From Metaphire vulgaris (taxonomy: Eukaryota; Annelida; Clitellata; Crassiclitellata; Megascolecidae), in contig CM030870.1 of assembly GCA_018105865.1 (NCBI GenBank), positions 2,018,501 through 2,082,500 of the forward strand: DNA of 64,000 nucleotides, in the 5' to 3' direction. A program made the translations under genes and the position numbers. Positions within the stretch are counted from its first letter, which is position 1. Every line of letters starts with the position of its first letter. Below are positions 54,540-64,000 of the stretch, in pieces. The notes beneath the pieces were generated by a model. The model saw only the letters and a program-made list of their open reading frames with translations. It made no database searches and had not been told where the DNA came from.

Positions 54540-55500
54540 AGGCTATTCGTTGCAATAGTTTCCTTGCAATAGCAAATCAGTCTACTTGTGCCTTTGTGTA
54601 GCCTCATTTTGATTATTGTAACAGCAATCTTCTATCTCCTTAATCCTTACCAACCCAGTTGCTTTATGTCACACCTGAATGTAACAGCTAAAACATCTTT
54701 GGCTAGCACCAGAACAATGAGTGCAAACGTTCCTGTCTGATCACACTGCCTTTGATGCCTGGCTAAGTCTTTGCACATGTCCTGTTAGCTCAGATACAAC
54801 TATAACTGAACAAAGTCCATAGTCCACAGCAATCTGGGTTCACCCACAACAGGATGCCATTGGTGCTTTGTGACTTCAATCAGAACTACACCTCAAGTTT
54901 CACAAGCCACTGACTGTTGCCTATATTGACCTCAAGGCTTTGGCTCTGTGAACAGGAGAGCACTCTTAAAATCCTTGACAGGCTTCTGCATCCCCAAGAT
55001 CCTGCTATAGATATCATCAAAGATCATCACAACAATGCCACAGCCCAGGTCCACCTTGGCCACCATCTCTCTCAGAAATTCTGCACCACCCAGTGGTGCT
55101 ATCCCAGTCCTCTGTGGCAGCGAGACCTGGGCTATGACCAGTCAAGACTGGCAGAAAATGTATGGATTCCACACAAAAGCCCAGTGCCAGATCCTGAATG
55201 CAAGTGGTCAGATTTTATACACAATGACAAGATTTACTCAGGATCTGCCCAAAAGACTATGCATTCACAAATCCGTCATCGACGTCTTGGTCTCTTGGGA
55301 CAAGTAGCACAACTCCCAACTTAACTTAAGCCTTTGACACACTGTCTAGCTGCATCCGTCCAAGATGGAGATACAGCTGTCCTAGTTTGGCATCGGCCTC
55401 AAGGAAGTCCACAGGCTACCAGGTCTCATTAAATCTGATTATTCCAGGCCACCAGCTTCCGAAACACTCCAACGTGCTCAGGATAGAACATTATGGACAA
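54540..55500 (+). mobile_element. Degraded LINE fragments
   Basis: Around 54600 a HFDYCNSNLLS block is seen. From 54900, frames give VLCGSETWAMTSQDWQKMYG and FHTKAQCQILNAS, later LQRAQDRTLW, which match the C-terminal domain of the lineage at 15371-15840. Many stops and shifts. Confidence 0.7.
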
Positions 55501-55629
55501 ACTAATTGTATTATCTGCTATAAATGATATTCAACATTGCTGTTGTTCTAATCAAGCAGCATGATTAATTATCATTTCAACTATTTCTGTGTCTCGGAGC
55601 TAAGGGTTTCTTGTCAATAAAATTGCACG

Positions 55630-56050
55630 TCCATGATAGGTCCAGGTATCCAGTTCTCGCACTCCGATCAATTGCTTGCTTCTTCTTTGAGTTCTTGGTA
55701 TCCTTTATCCATCATTCACTCCAACATCATCTTTCTCTGTCTACCTCTCACTCTCTTTCCCTCCATTTTTTCCATCGATTATTGTTCTTAGTAGAGAGTC
55801 ATGCCGGAAGACATGTCCCATCCTATTTCTCTACCTTTTCCGAATTGTATCTATCACGCTTCTGTCTTCCTGTATCTCCTTCATGACTTCCTCATTTGTC
55901 TTATGTTCTGTGTATTTTACGTTTTGCATTTTCCTCCAAATCCACATTTCAAAAGCCTCTAGTCGTTTTATATCTTCCTTTCTCATTGTCCACGTCTCCG
56001 CCCCATACAACGCCCACATATCAATGTTTTACCAATCTCTTTTTTAGGTT
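55630..56050 (-). mobile_element. LINE C-terminal fragment (RTE-like)
   Basis: The minus strand encodes YGAETWTMRKEDIKRLEAFE, then MWIWRKMQNVKYTEHKTNEE and later KRVRGRQRKMMLE. The plus-strand copy at 59480-59910 is from the same family. Confidence 0.82.
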
Positions 56051-56180
56051 TAGTATTTTATCAATTGTATGTCTAAGCACCATTTATTGTCTTACTATGT
56101 TAATCTGTCAGCAAGGTCATTGAGCACATTTAAGTATGAAATATTGCTTGGTAGATATTTATCAATATGTAATAACAATA

Positions 56181-56368
56181 TACTGTATTTTCGCAGCTTA
56201 TACAAATTTTTACACAATTAGCCCCTTGGTGCGTCTTATACTCGGGTGCGTCTTATCTAAATTTTTTGGAACATGAATAACTGCCATCTAAGTCATCATC
56301 AATAAATAAATCCAAGACTGCAGTATATGCAAGTAGAATTGGTGGAGGGAAATCCTTCCAATTCAAGG

Positions 56369-56400
<32 letters not shown>

Positions 56401-56566
56401 CTCCCTCCTCCCTCCCTCCCTCCCTCCCCCCCTCCCCCTCCCTCCTCCCCTCCCCTCTCTCTCTCTCTCTCAATTTTTTAAAACACAAATCATCAAAACC
56501 CGCGTCTTATACGCAGGTGCGTCTTATACGCGGGTGCGGCTTATATGCACGAAAATAAATACGGTA
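56181..56566. mobile_element. Mariner/pogo-like TIR element
   Basis: It runs from TACTGTATTTTCGC to CGAAAATAAATACGGTA, with GCGTCTTATAC repeated near both ends. The centre is CT- and CCCT-rich low complexity (56371-56472). The end motif matches the element at 29954-30580. Confidence 0.72.
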
Positions 56567-56622
56567 TTAGAGAGAGAGAGGTGGTTCTTCCATCTCACAA
56601 ATACATTAGCATAAAGTAGTTA

Positions 56623-56709
56623 CACAACAACAACAACAACTACCAACCATGAACTTTGTAATGTGCTCAAGCAGTCCTAGGGCAATTTACCACATAAATC
56701 TCAACTTTC

Positions 56710-56756
<47 letters not shown>

Positions 56757-56767
56757 CAACAACAATA
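56623..56767. repeat. CAA and AAT microsatellites
   Basis: A short CAA run lies at 56623-56640 and an AAT array passing into AAC units at 56711-56767, immediately beside the donor of the SAP exon. Confidence 0.9.
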
Positions 56768-56785
56768 CCAATAACAAGCACCTAC

Positions 56786-56946
56786 CTGTTCAGATCATTA
56801 ATTTTAACCACAATTGAAGTCGGACATCCCTTATCAATCAAGCTCAGTGCCCTTTGAAGCAATTCTGGTTTTCGCCCAACTTTTACTCGACCCGCAAATT
56901 CAAGCAACATCTGAAGCTCCGAAACCCGAAAGCTTGACACAATATT
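56786..56946 (-). CDS. PIAS: PIAS exon A: SAP domain
   Basis: This 161-nt exon encodes 53 codons plus two bases. It carries the SAP fold (two helices that bind AT-rich scaffold DNA): SFRVSELQMLLEFAGR at residues 5-20 and GRKPELLQRAL at 24-34. The LQMLL string at 11-15 is the LXXLL nuclear-receptor/STAT interaction motif typical of PIAS SAP domains. The acceptor is a T-rich run ending CCTAG and the donor is AACAG/GTAGGTG. It begins in phase 0 with Asn, so the start codon must lie in an upstream exon, as in vertebrate PIAS genes. It is the most 5' exon recognised. Confidence 0.95.
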
Positions 56947-57147
56947 CTAGGAAAAAATGAAATTATTCTTGTAAATCAATAATGAGTATCCAGTATATAC
57001 AATGCATGCTGATATGCGTGTATAGACTTGATATTATGATTCCATGCCAATCCATATCCACACCCTTTATCATTTTATATTTTTCTAATTTTTGCTAAAT
57101 ATCTGGTCTCTGCTGTTAAACTGGATTTACTTATTGCCAATTGAAAT

Positions 57148-57326
57148 CAGGGACATAGCTAGGCATGGGCTTGGGGGTGCTCAAGCCCCCTCAATCCTGA
57201 AGTTAGCCCCCAAAATGAATTCAAGCCCAAAATGGCGTTGTGAGCTCAAAAGAAAAGGAGGGGTGTGAATCTTGGGCTTCACTCACCGCTTCAGCCCCCA
57301 AACCTAAAATCCTGGCTACATCCCTG
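57148..57326. mobile_element. hAT-type MITE, 179 bp
   Basis: The ends CAGGGACATAGCTAGG and CCTGGCTACATCCCTG are inverted repeats with an exact duplication ATTGAAAT (57140-57147 and 57327-57334). The body repeats AGCCCCC motifs. Confidence 0.9.
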
Positions 57327-57549
57327 ATTGAAATTGATTGGTCATCTGAAATCTGCTGAGAATACACTAATGTCACCAGCAACAAAGAGGCACACAAGTT
57401 CAGGCAATTCTTCTTCAGAAGTCTCTAAATTCTCAAACTAGCTTCAGTTTATTTATTCTAGTTCTAAAATGCCAGATGATGCACTACACTGGTTCAAAGA
57501 AGCAGCATTAATTTTTAGGTAATTTCCAGTTTAAGGCTACCAAGCAGTA

Positions 57550-57930
57550 ATATTTAGATCCACCATAGAATGATTTGCATCTCAGTTACACAATATTGCT
57601 GGTACAATTCAGTCTTTATAAAAGTAGCCTGAAAATTTTTGAAAATATCTTCATAAAGAGTAATAGAAAAGGACCACATAATTTAAAATGCAGGCAGTTG
57701 AACATTATGAAAGGAGGTAGCTAGGTTCCTTGTAATAAAGTGTTTTATATACCAGGAGGCAGATTTTAAAGTCTATATATCCTTTCTTTAATTGGAAGCC
57801 AGCAGAGACCCCTATGAACTGGGGTTATGTGCTCACTTTTTGGGTTTTAAAAAGCCAGTGAATTTTGAACTCGATGGAGTTGAAGCTGCCACCCAACCCA
57901 AGTTGGACGAGCAGGATTGACCCAGACTGG
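57550..57930 (-). mobile_element. CR1/L2-like LINE fragment
   Basis: On the minus strand it reads RVQNSLAFKNPKSEHITPVH, then RGLCWLPIKERI, the known LQRVQNSLA...HITP.L..LHWLPIKERI block. Confidence 0.75.
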
Positions 57931-58039
57931 AAAAGATAAACCACTTACAAGTGGAAATCGCATCTCCTGCAATCTTGATCAGTTCCAAGGCCATCACCTT
58001 TTACACTGACCGAATTGGACAATGCCTTGAAGAGGGTCA

Positions 58040-58735
58040 AACCATGAATGGCTAATGGCTACTGGCTACAACAATATCACCCCATAACTCATTCTTCTGC
58101 GCAAGCGCCGAGACTACTGGCTGCATTCTGCGCACCTGTCATCAAAACGGTTGTTTTTTCGGTCGTTTCGTTGCGGTTCGCCGAGTTGGTGTCTCAATTT
58201 TACAACTGTGGCCACCTGATCAATGCTAATCGTCTTTCTGCCCGTTTTTCGAACAATTACACACTTTTGGAAAGGTTTTTTCTGGGCTGGACGAAATGGT
58301 GGGCGGCGGTGTTCGCTCGCTACAGCGCAACACTCCCCTTGATCTGAGATCGTGCCGTCAACGTAGTACGTACACTCGGTCAGGACATACGCTGCGCCGG
58401 ACGAATCTGCCTCACTGTGTACAGCGACAAAAAGAGCATGTGTTTACAATCAACATGGTCGCCTGTTGTCTCAATCACAGCAATTTCATCACCTCATTCC
58501 GCAGCCGGTGTCATCCTTTGCCAACACCAACCGGCAACCGCCGAAGACCGACAATACAACTCTGATCCCAGTTTGGCACCTGTATATGGCTGCCAGCACA
58601 TGTTTTGTGCGTGCCATGGATCGTTAATTCTTTGACATTTCTTTTCTATTTTGCCGTAAAGTGCTCTTGATTTTGACCTTCTGTCATGCGTACTGCGCTA
58701 TAAAAATTGTCAGTTATAAATAAAAATAAATAAAT
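58040..58735 (+). mobile_element. Probable retroelement with CR1-like 3' end
   Basis: The last 100 bp (AAAGTGCTCTTGATTTTGAC, then ACTGCGCTATAAAAATTGTC and a TAAA-rich tail) match the 3' ends of CR1-like LINEs in this window. The preceding 500 bp are GC-rich with an open frame of 99 codons that I do not recognise. Confidence 0.5.
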
Positions 58736-58974
58736 AAAACTCATACTTAACCTGGGCCCAGGGCCGAAAAGTGGCTCACTGCATTCTTATCCCGCATCAA
58801 AGTACAGACAGAAAATGAGTTCACGCTGTTATGTAAAGGATTACAACGAAAAATACAAACAGACGAAAGAGCCAAATCATCAAACTGATAACAAAAAAGA
58901 AAATACTGCCATATGCATTGTGAAGATCAAATAATGGATTACGCAAATGTAATGTAATGTAGGGGCACTTCACT

Positions 58975-59270
58975 GGAGTAGGTAGAACCAAGCGATGCAA
59001 TCATGCGGCGTTCAGAGAGATAAGATTTCAACCAGGCCAGAGGAACACCAGAGACACCAAATGAGACAGAGAGGCCCTGTAGAAGAATGTCGTGGTCAAC
59101 CATGTCAAAAGCAGCACTGACATCAAATAGGGCAAGAAGAGTGACTTCTGACCGATCGATGGCCCTATAATAATGAAGCAGATGGCTTTAGAACGTTCTC
59201 CGTGAGAAGATGCAAGAGAAGCGTTTCAGTGGAGTGTGAGGCATGGAAACCAGAATACACTGTGCCCTCG
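58975..59270 (-). mobile_element. CR1-like reverse transcriptase, N-terminal piece
   Basis: In shifted frames the minus strand reads SGFHASHSTETLLLHLLTEN, then a DHSILLQ-like and SGVPLAWL-like segment, which is the start of the CR1 RT domain. No catalytic YADD box is included. Confidence 0.72.
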
Positions 59271-59479
59271 CAGAATTGAGTCCATGTAAAGAGTTCAAAC
59301 ATTTAACTAAGCATTATAACGAAAACTGTGCACCATACTTCCAAGCCCCCTCTTGGTCACTTCATTCCATCCTGCCCTTCTTTATTATCTGCCGACCAGC
59401 CTATACTTCATGCTCACTGGGTAATTTTCAACATGAGCGTCTGAAATTATTTTTCAATACATATGTATTAAACATCAAA

Positions 59480-59910
59480 GTACGGTCACTTTATATGCCT
59501 CAAAAACCTGGACTTTCCAAAAGAAGGACATGCAAAAGCTGGAAGCATTAAAAATGTGGATATGAAGAAGAATAGAAAACATCAAGTGGACGGACAAGAA
59601 AACAAACTATGAAGTACAACAGATGGTGGACGAACAAAGATCGTTAATCAACACCATAAAAAACAGAGGAACTGGAGTGGACATGTACTAAATAGTAAAG
59701 AGAGAATCATTACTCAGAACTGCAATTGAAGGAAGTATATCAGGAAGACAAAAGGGAGACCAAGGAAGATGCTACTGGACTGGATGATGAAAACAGATGC
59801 ACAATGTCACAAGACCTATGCAGAAATCAAAGAAGAAGCAAGACGCAGAGAGGAATGGAAACAATGGAACCCTGAATCTGTCCCAGGACAGAACATGATG
59901 ATGATTAAAC
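59480..59910 (+). mobile_element. LINE C-terminal fragment (RTE-like)
   Basis: Frames give KTWTFQKKDMQKLEALKMWI, then RRIENIKWTDKKTNYEVQQM and RESLLRTAIEGSISGRQKGD. The 3' end is CTGTCCCAGGACAGAACATG followed by ATGATGATT. Confidence 0.82.
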
Positions 59911-59979
59911 ATTGCACTGAAATACAGAAACTGTTATTCATTCAGTGAAAAATGATACTGTTATGCATAATTAATTATC

Positions 59980-60330
59980 AGATAGAGTGCCAATGAAGTT
60001 CTTGAAGACATCTTCAACACGGATACGGTTACCATAAACAAACTCATGCAAATAAGATTTAAATAAAGCGAGACTGGTGCAGAAGTCTTTTTTTATTTCC
60101 TCTTGGCATGCATCGACATGTTTTCTATGCTTTGTATATGCACACATGAGTCACCAGGATCCACGAAATGCTGTTGATGTATAACAACGGAATGTTCATA
60201 AATTCTGTGTCCAATTCTGTTGATGTTTGCGTATGCTGGCCATCTGTCTGAAATTATGTGTGATCCAGGCAGAATATGTTTAAAATCTGTGCCTTAGTTA
60301 ACACATCATCTGCTGGAACAACCGACGTCA
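59980..60330 (-). pseudogene. Merlin/ISXO2-like DDE transposase fragment
   Basis: The minus strand encodes VPADDVLTKAQIL, KHILPGSHIISDRWPAYANI, VVIHQQHFVDPGDSCVHIQS and IENMSMHAKRK. After a one-base shift it continues FKSYLHEFVYGNR. This is the second half of a Merlin (ISXO2-like) transposase: the Asp in SDRWPAY, the HxxxFVDP-x-VHTQ-x-IEN block with the catalytic Glu, and the YLxEF-x-GNR end. It is truncated and frameshifted. No terminal repeats were identified. Confidence 0.82.
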
Positions 60331-60339
60331 AACCTCTTG

Positions 60340-61200
60340 GTCATTTACGCAGCTTTATTTACTTCTTAATAAAATAATTTTCTTAATTTAATGAAGAATT
60401 TTCTTAACTTAATTAATGCCAATGGAAGCAACAAACAGCGTTTGCTATAATAGTCTGCTTACACGCGGTGAGAAATAATTACCGACGCTCAAGTTTAAGA
60501 TTACTGCGCACTGATACACTTAGGTAAGTGGATTTGCTTACACGCAAAACACATTGGGCCCTTTTAACTCCGGGTCAGCCGGTGTTCATGCGTGGACCGG
60601 TCGCGCAACACCAATGAGACCGATACTGTAAATAGCAAAATGCAATGCCGACACAGCGATCACCTACTGCCCTTAAACGCATGTATTGCCTAAGAGTATG
60701 TCTACTTTCCAGCAATTCTGATAATGCTGATATGATGTTTTCACGGAGAACTTTCTCATGCAAATGCTTAATCAAGTTTTACAACAGGAGATAACGTTTT
60801 CTTTATTACAAAACTATAATCGCTGTAATTTAGAATAAAATCATCTGACCTACACTAGAAACATAATCAGATAAGTAAATTATCAAAACACTTCCAATTC
60901 GACCAAATTTTCATATATTACCCGCAATTCCTTGATATTTGCCTCCGTCATTCCTTCTACACTAAAATGCGTAGTTGTCAGTCCACGCAACAATTCCAGT
61001 ACAGTCGTATGTTCGACTTCGAATCAATCTGAGTATGGATGTGACCACGGATGTGACTGATGTATCATGTCTATCTTCATGTCTCATGTCTTTACTCTTT
61101 AGTAGTCTTTACCAGAGTTTAATATACGAATTTCATGGAATCAGATATTGAAGGACAATTTTAGATTCATGATCATATAGCTCTTTTTTATGGGCAGGCA
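60340..61200. other. Unassigned intron or 5' flank
   Basis: A 66-codon minus-strand frame (60575-60775) shows no family motif. The start-codon exon of PIAS might lie here or further right, but I could not identify it. Confidence 0.4.
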
Positions 61201-61240
61201 ATAATAATAATTATTATTACTATTATTATTGCTATTATTG
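61201..61240. repeat. AAT/ATT microsatellite
   Basis: Short AAT units switch to ATT units. The sequence TTGCGAAAT that follows resembles TGTCGCGAAAT after the array at 63148-63254. Confidence 0.85.
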
Positions 61241-61817
61241 TTGCGAAATTCCTGGTTGACCCCGGTTAAAGGTTAAAGGACAAGAGGAAAGATCATTCAT
61301 AAACTTGGGCCCCCGTCCCGGTCTGAGACAGCCCGTGCAATGTGAATGACATAACGACCTCCAGGAAAGAACAGATATTTATTATAACGAATAGCACGTC
61401 AATAAGAACATCCTTCAATGAGTTCAACGAAGACTTAATCTGGAAAATAACTCTTAACTATCGTGAAGCAGGTAACATAGGCGAGATCAAACACCAAATG
61501 ACCATGAGTGAATTGCAGCGGTCAAGGCGACAATGTCATAAAAACACGAACAAAATCCTTAACTTCTTCAACTAGGAGGCAACAATGTACGAATTAAGAG
61601 CGCCTCAACAATCTAAATGATACATCAAGGTTATACAGTAAAAGAAATGCATGTCAAGTTTACGAGCCAAGGCTATAGGTAAGTTTCAAGGTTATTGAAA
61701 GTTATTCGTCTAAGAAACTCTTATCCGGGAAGCTGTGCGATAACGTAGTTCCTCGGGCACACTCTAACTAGGCGCGCATAGGGCTACTTTTAACATGACC
61801 TTAGAATTATTAACACA

Positions 61818-61957
61818 GAGATGAAATCAATCGCAAATGACGACGATGACCTTATAATTCATTAACTCGGCAAGGTGAAAGCAATTTTAAATGACGACGA
61901 TGAATTCAGAACTATATATTTGCAGAGATGACAACAATCGTAAATGACGACGATGAA
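61818..61957. repeat. 53-54 bp minisatellite, three copies
   Basis: Three units each carry AAATGACGACGATGA preceded by a GATGA-AA-CAATC-like block, with starts spaced 54 and 53 bp. Confidence 0.85.
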
Positions 61958-62056
61958 AACAAGTCTACATGAAGGTAACCTTGATACGGCAACTGTCTTA
62001 TGTTAAAGGAGGACTAAAGAACAAGCGTCCAGAGGTCGCAACACGTAACAACTTAC

Positions 62057-62095
62057 AGAAAGTTCTGGTCCGAGGTCGAGAGCGTCGTCCTTGAC
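62057..62095 (-). other. Possible exon-like segment
   Basis: On the minus strand, ATATCTTTTGCAG is followed by 39 nt open in phase 0 (VKDDALDLGPELS) and then GTAAGT. The phase would fit directly upstream of the SAP exon. Nothing in the residues identifies PIAS, and the region is repetitive, so this is only a candidate. Confidence 0.15.
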
Positions 62096-62284
62096 CTGCA
62101 AAAGATATGTTACGACCTTTCAACAATGACCTTTAAGCACTTGGCAAACAATCTTAATAAGCAATACGTAAAGATTTAGAGAACAATGTCATGACCTTCA
62201 AAAGTTGACCTTCAACAAGGTGACCTAACGCAAAACAAAAGTTTTACGGCGACTACTGTCGCAAAGATTGACCGAAGTCAGTGG

Positions 62285-62430
62285 TGACCCTCAAGGGAGC
62301 CACAAGAGCCGTAGCTGTGTGTTGTTGCCTCAGGCTTTAACCTGGGATGCTGAATAGTGACCTCTACAGGGCCACGAAAGCCGTAGCTGTGTTTTGTATG
62401 CCACAAGCCTTAGCCTGAGACTGGAGAGTT
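62285..62430. repeat. 72-bp tandem duplication
   Basis: Two diverged units share AGCCGTAGCTGTGT with a 72-bp spacing, plus TGACC, GGGxCCAC and TTxxCCTGxGA blocks. Confidence 0.75.
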
Positions 62431-63058
62431 TGCAAGGCTCACCAGAAAACGATCGTTCCGGACGCTGGGCGATAGCCTAGCTCGATCAGCCCTTAACATT
62501 TAAAGAGGCAGGAGATAAGAACTCCGGAGCTTGCTAAGAAAAGGAGTGCAATTTGTGAATCTCCAATTTGTTGTTGTTGTTTCGTAACGCGTAGTGCCAC
62601 CTAGTGAGCATTATATACATAGATGCTGGTGACCTTTTAGCACATTATAGTGGTCAAATAGTCCTCCGTAGGGAGAGGGTTCGAATCCATAAGAGCAATT
62701 ATCTGTAGGATCCGTGATTCCATGTAAATCAATCAAAGGCGACGCCTACCGGATAAACGAGGAAGCGCCAATGCAAGGAAATGGCCACAATCTGGATCGG
62801 CTAACATGAGGTGTGTGCATGGCGAGTTCGAGCCTTTGGCGATTCGATCAGGCTAGTGCAGTACGACGGAAAGAAGGATTTTCCGTTAGCTTTCCAGGTG
62901 GAGTTAATTATGAGCGTGTGTTCAAGCACAAATTCTTCGAACGGAAAAAGTTATGAAGAGGACGAACGTTAAGCGAGAATAACGAATCGTGGCGCCGCGT
63001 AGCGACTGATTTCGCTATAACACGAGCGTATCAAGCCTTAAAAAATAAAAATTCGCCA

Positions 63059-63255
<197 letters not shown>

Positions 63256-63808
63256 TCGCGAAATCTCCTCTTTGATCACTTAAGTGGCAATGGACAATTC
63301 CCGCGTAGGTGTTTTAAAGATATTCAGGGAAAATTTGACGGGCGGGAAGAGAAAATTTGGCCTAAGACATGTAGGTCCCCACCCTTGTATTTGAGTGGTC
63401 TTGCTTGTGAATGACAACACACGTATATCTTCAATTATAATGCAGTCTTTATTAATAATACAATGGATCAATAATGCAACAATTAGTGGCAGACAATGAT
63501 ATGCAGTCTGCACATTATTATTCGGATTGATAGGCAATGACATTTAGCAATAAGCGGCAATAAACAATCATAGTGCAAGCGTATCAACAGAAACACAACA
63601 GTCATCAACACGAAATCATATGCATTAATATTCAAACATATATCAGGTTCGATTCACTCTATCTTCTAAGGCAATAAACTCTAATACTAGCTTGCGAGGC
63701 AAGGTGAGAGTATAGGTCACAAGGGAAGAGCAGCAAGGCACGAGAACAATACACAAGGCGCGGGACCTTGCAGAGGACTCCGTCACTTGAGGCTTGCAGC
63801 CAATAATG

Positions 63809-64000
63809 TTATGTTGAGTAGGACTACGCGTCCGTTTGTCCGCAGGACCTGGTAGTCCTGGAACGTGTTGATAGTAGCCGCGCAGGGCTCCAAGAAGGCC
63901 TGCGGCCCTGTAGTAATGTAATGCTGAATAGGACTACGCGTCCGTTTGTCCGCAGGACCTGGTAGTCCTGGAACGTGTTGATAGTAGCCGCGCAGGGCTC
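63809..64000. repeat. 110-bp tandem repeat running off the window
   Basis: A unit containing GGACTACGCGTCCGTTTGTC begins again 110 bp later (63821 and 63931) with nearly identical sequence through GTTGATAGTAGCCGCGCAGG. The second copy is cut by the window end, so the array may continue. Confidence 0.93.

Larger units (their letters stand above)
1883..56946 (-). other. PIAS: PIAS-family E3 SUMO ligase gene, 12 recognised exons, both ends missing
   Basis: PIAS proteins are nuclear E3 ligases that move SUMO from UBC9 to transcription factors and chromatin proteins. Exons in transcript order are 56946-56786, 49938-49805, 45765-45730, 40807-40691, 34397-34313, 30844-30703, 29161-29027, 23097-22992, 17599-17526, 16076-15916, 8115-7976 and 2003-1883. 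Every border is AG/GT and every phase matches, giving 1,412 nt with no stop. Counting from the first SAP-exon residue, the product has SAP (about 1-54), a Ser-rich linker (55-110), PINIT (about 125-300), SP-RING (about 329-384) and an acidic SIM (439-450). All domains are in the family's usual order. The start-codon exon (normally under a dozen residues) and the variable C-terminal tail were not found. Introns run from 1.4 to 7.8 kb and are filled with transposons. Family assignment is firm; which vertebrate PIAS paralogue it matches cannot be said. Confidence 0.95.

Noticed and set aside
58048..58347. 99-codon plus-strand frame as a host gene
   Set aside because: It leads directly into a CR1-like 3' end and has no recognised domain; a retroelement origin is more likely.

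Overview
The window is a piece of an animal genome: AT-rich, dense in simple repeats, and dominated by decayed transposable elements. No prokaryotic gene, CRISPR array, rRNA or convincing tRNA gene was seen. I cannot name the species. The mix of CR1/L2-like and RTE-like LINEs, many hAT families, TTAA-bounded and Tc1/mariner-like elements and a Merlin remnant suggests an invertebrate metazoan.

One host gene explains the window. Twelve small minus-strand exons between 56946 and 1883 assemble, with GT/AG borders and matching phases throughout, into 1,412 nt (470 codons) of a PIAS-family SUMO E3 ligase: SAP domain, PINIT domain, SP-RING zinc finger, then an acidic IDLT SUMO-interacting motif. The exon holding the start codon (expected above 56946) and the exon(s) after 1883 were not found, so both protein ends are missing. 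About 97% of the gene is intron.

Layout on the + strand (the gene runs right to left). 1-2 kb: SIM exon, with a hAT MITE inserted 12 nt into the intron beside its splice donor. 2-8 kb: hAT elements, LINE pieces and a large ACT microsatellite, then the exon after the SP-RING. 8-16 kb: LINEs nested in LINEs, a mariner end and a piggyBac-like element, then the SP-RING exon. 16-23 kb: a hAT element, two small exons, a long-TIR element stuffed with LINEs (one carrying a 67-bp foldback), and a nested hAT pair. 23-31 kb: RTE and CR1 copies with a second piggyBac-like element, and two PINIT exons. 31-41 kb: first copy of a 616-bp mariner-like element, a GATA/GACA tract, a CR1/L2-like LINE split by a third piggyBac-like element, and further PINIT exons. 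41-49 kb: two copies of a composite hAT element, a tiny exon and a SPIN-like hAT MITE. 50-54 kb: a 4.3-kb hAT element with a decayed transposase. 54-64 kb: LINE fragments, the SAP exon, a Merlin-type transposase fragment and tandem repeats at the right edge.

The elements do not work together with the gene: they are intron passengers. Many can still be read as a nested history, because removing the younger element restores the older reading frame and leaves a matching target duplication. I did not find an undescribed functional system. The most notable items are the fully reconstructable PIAS gene, the swarm of about 18 hAT-type insertions (one resembling the horizontally transferred SPIN family), a TTAA-bounded family with internal tandem duplication plus about 80-bp relatives, and MITEs carrying telomere-like tracts.
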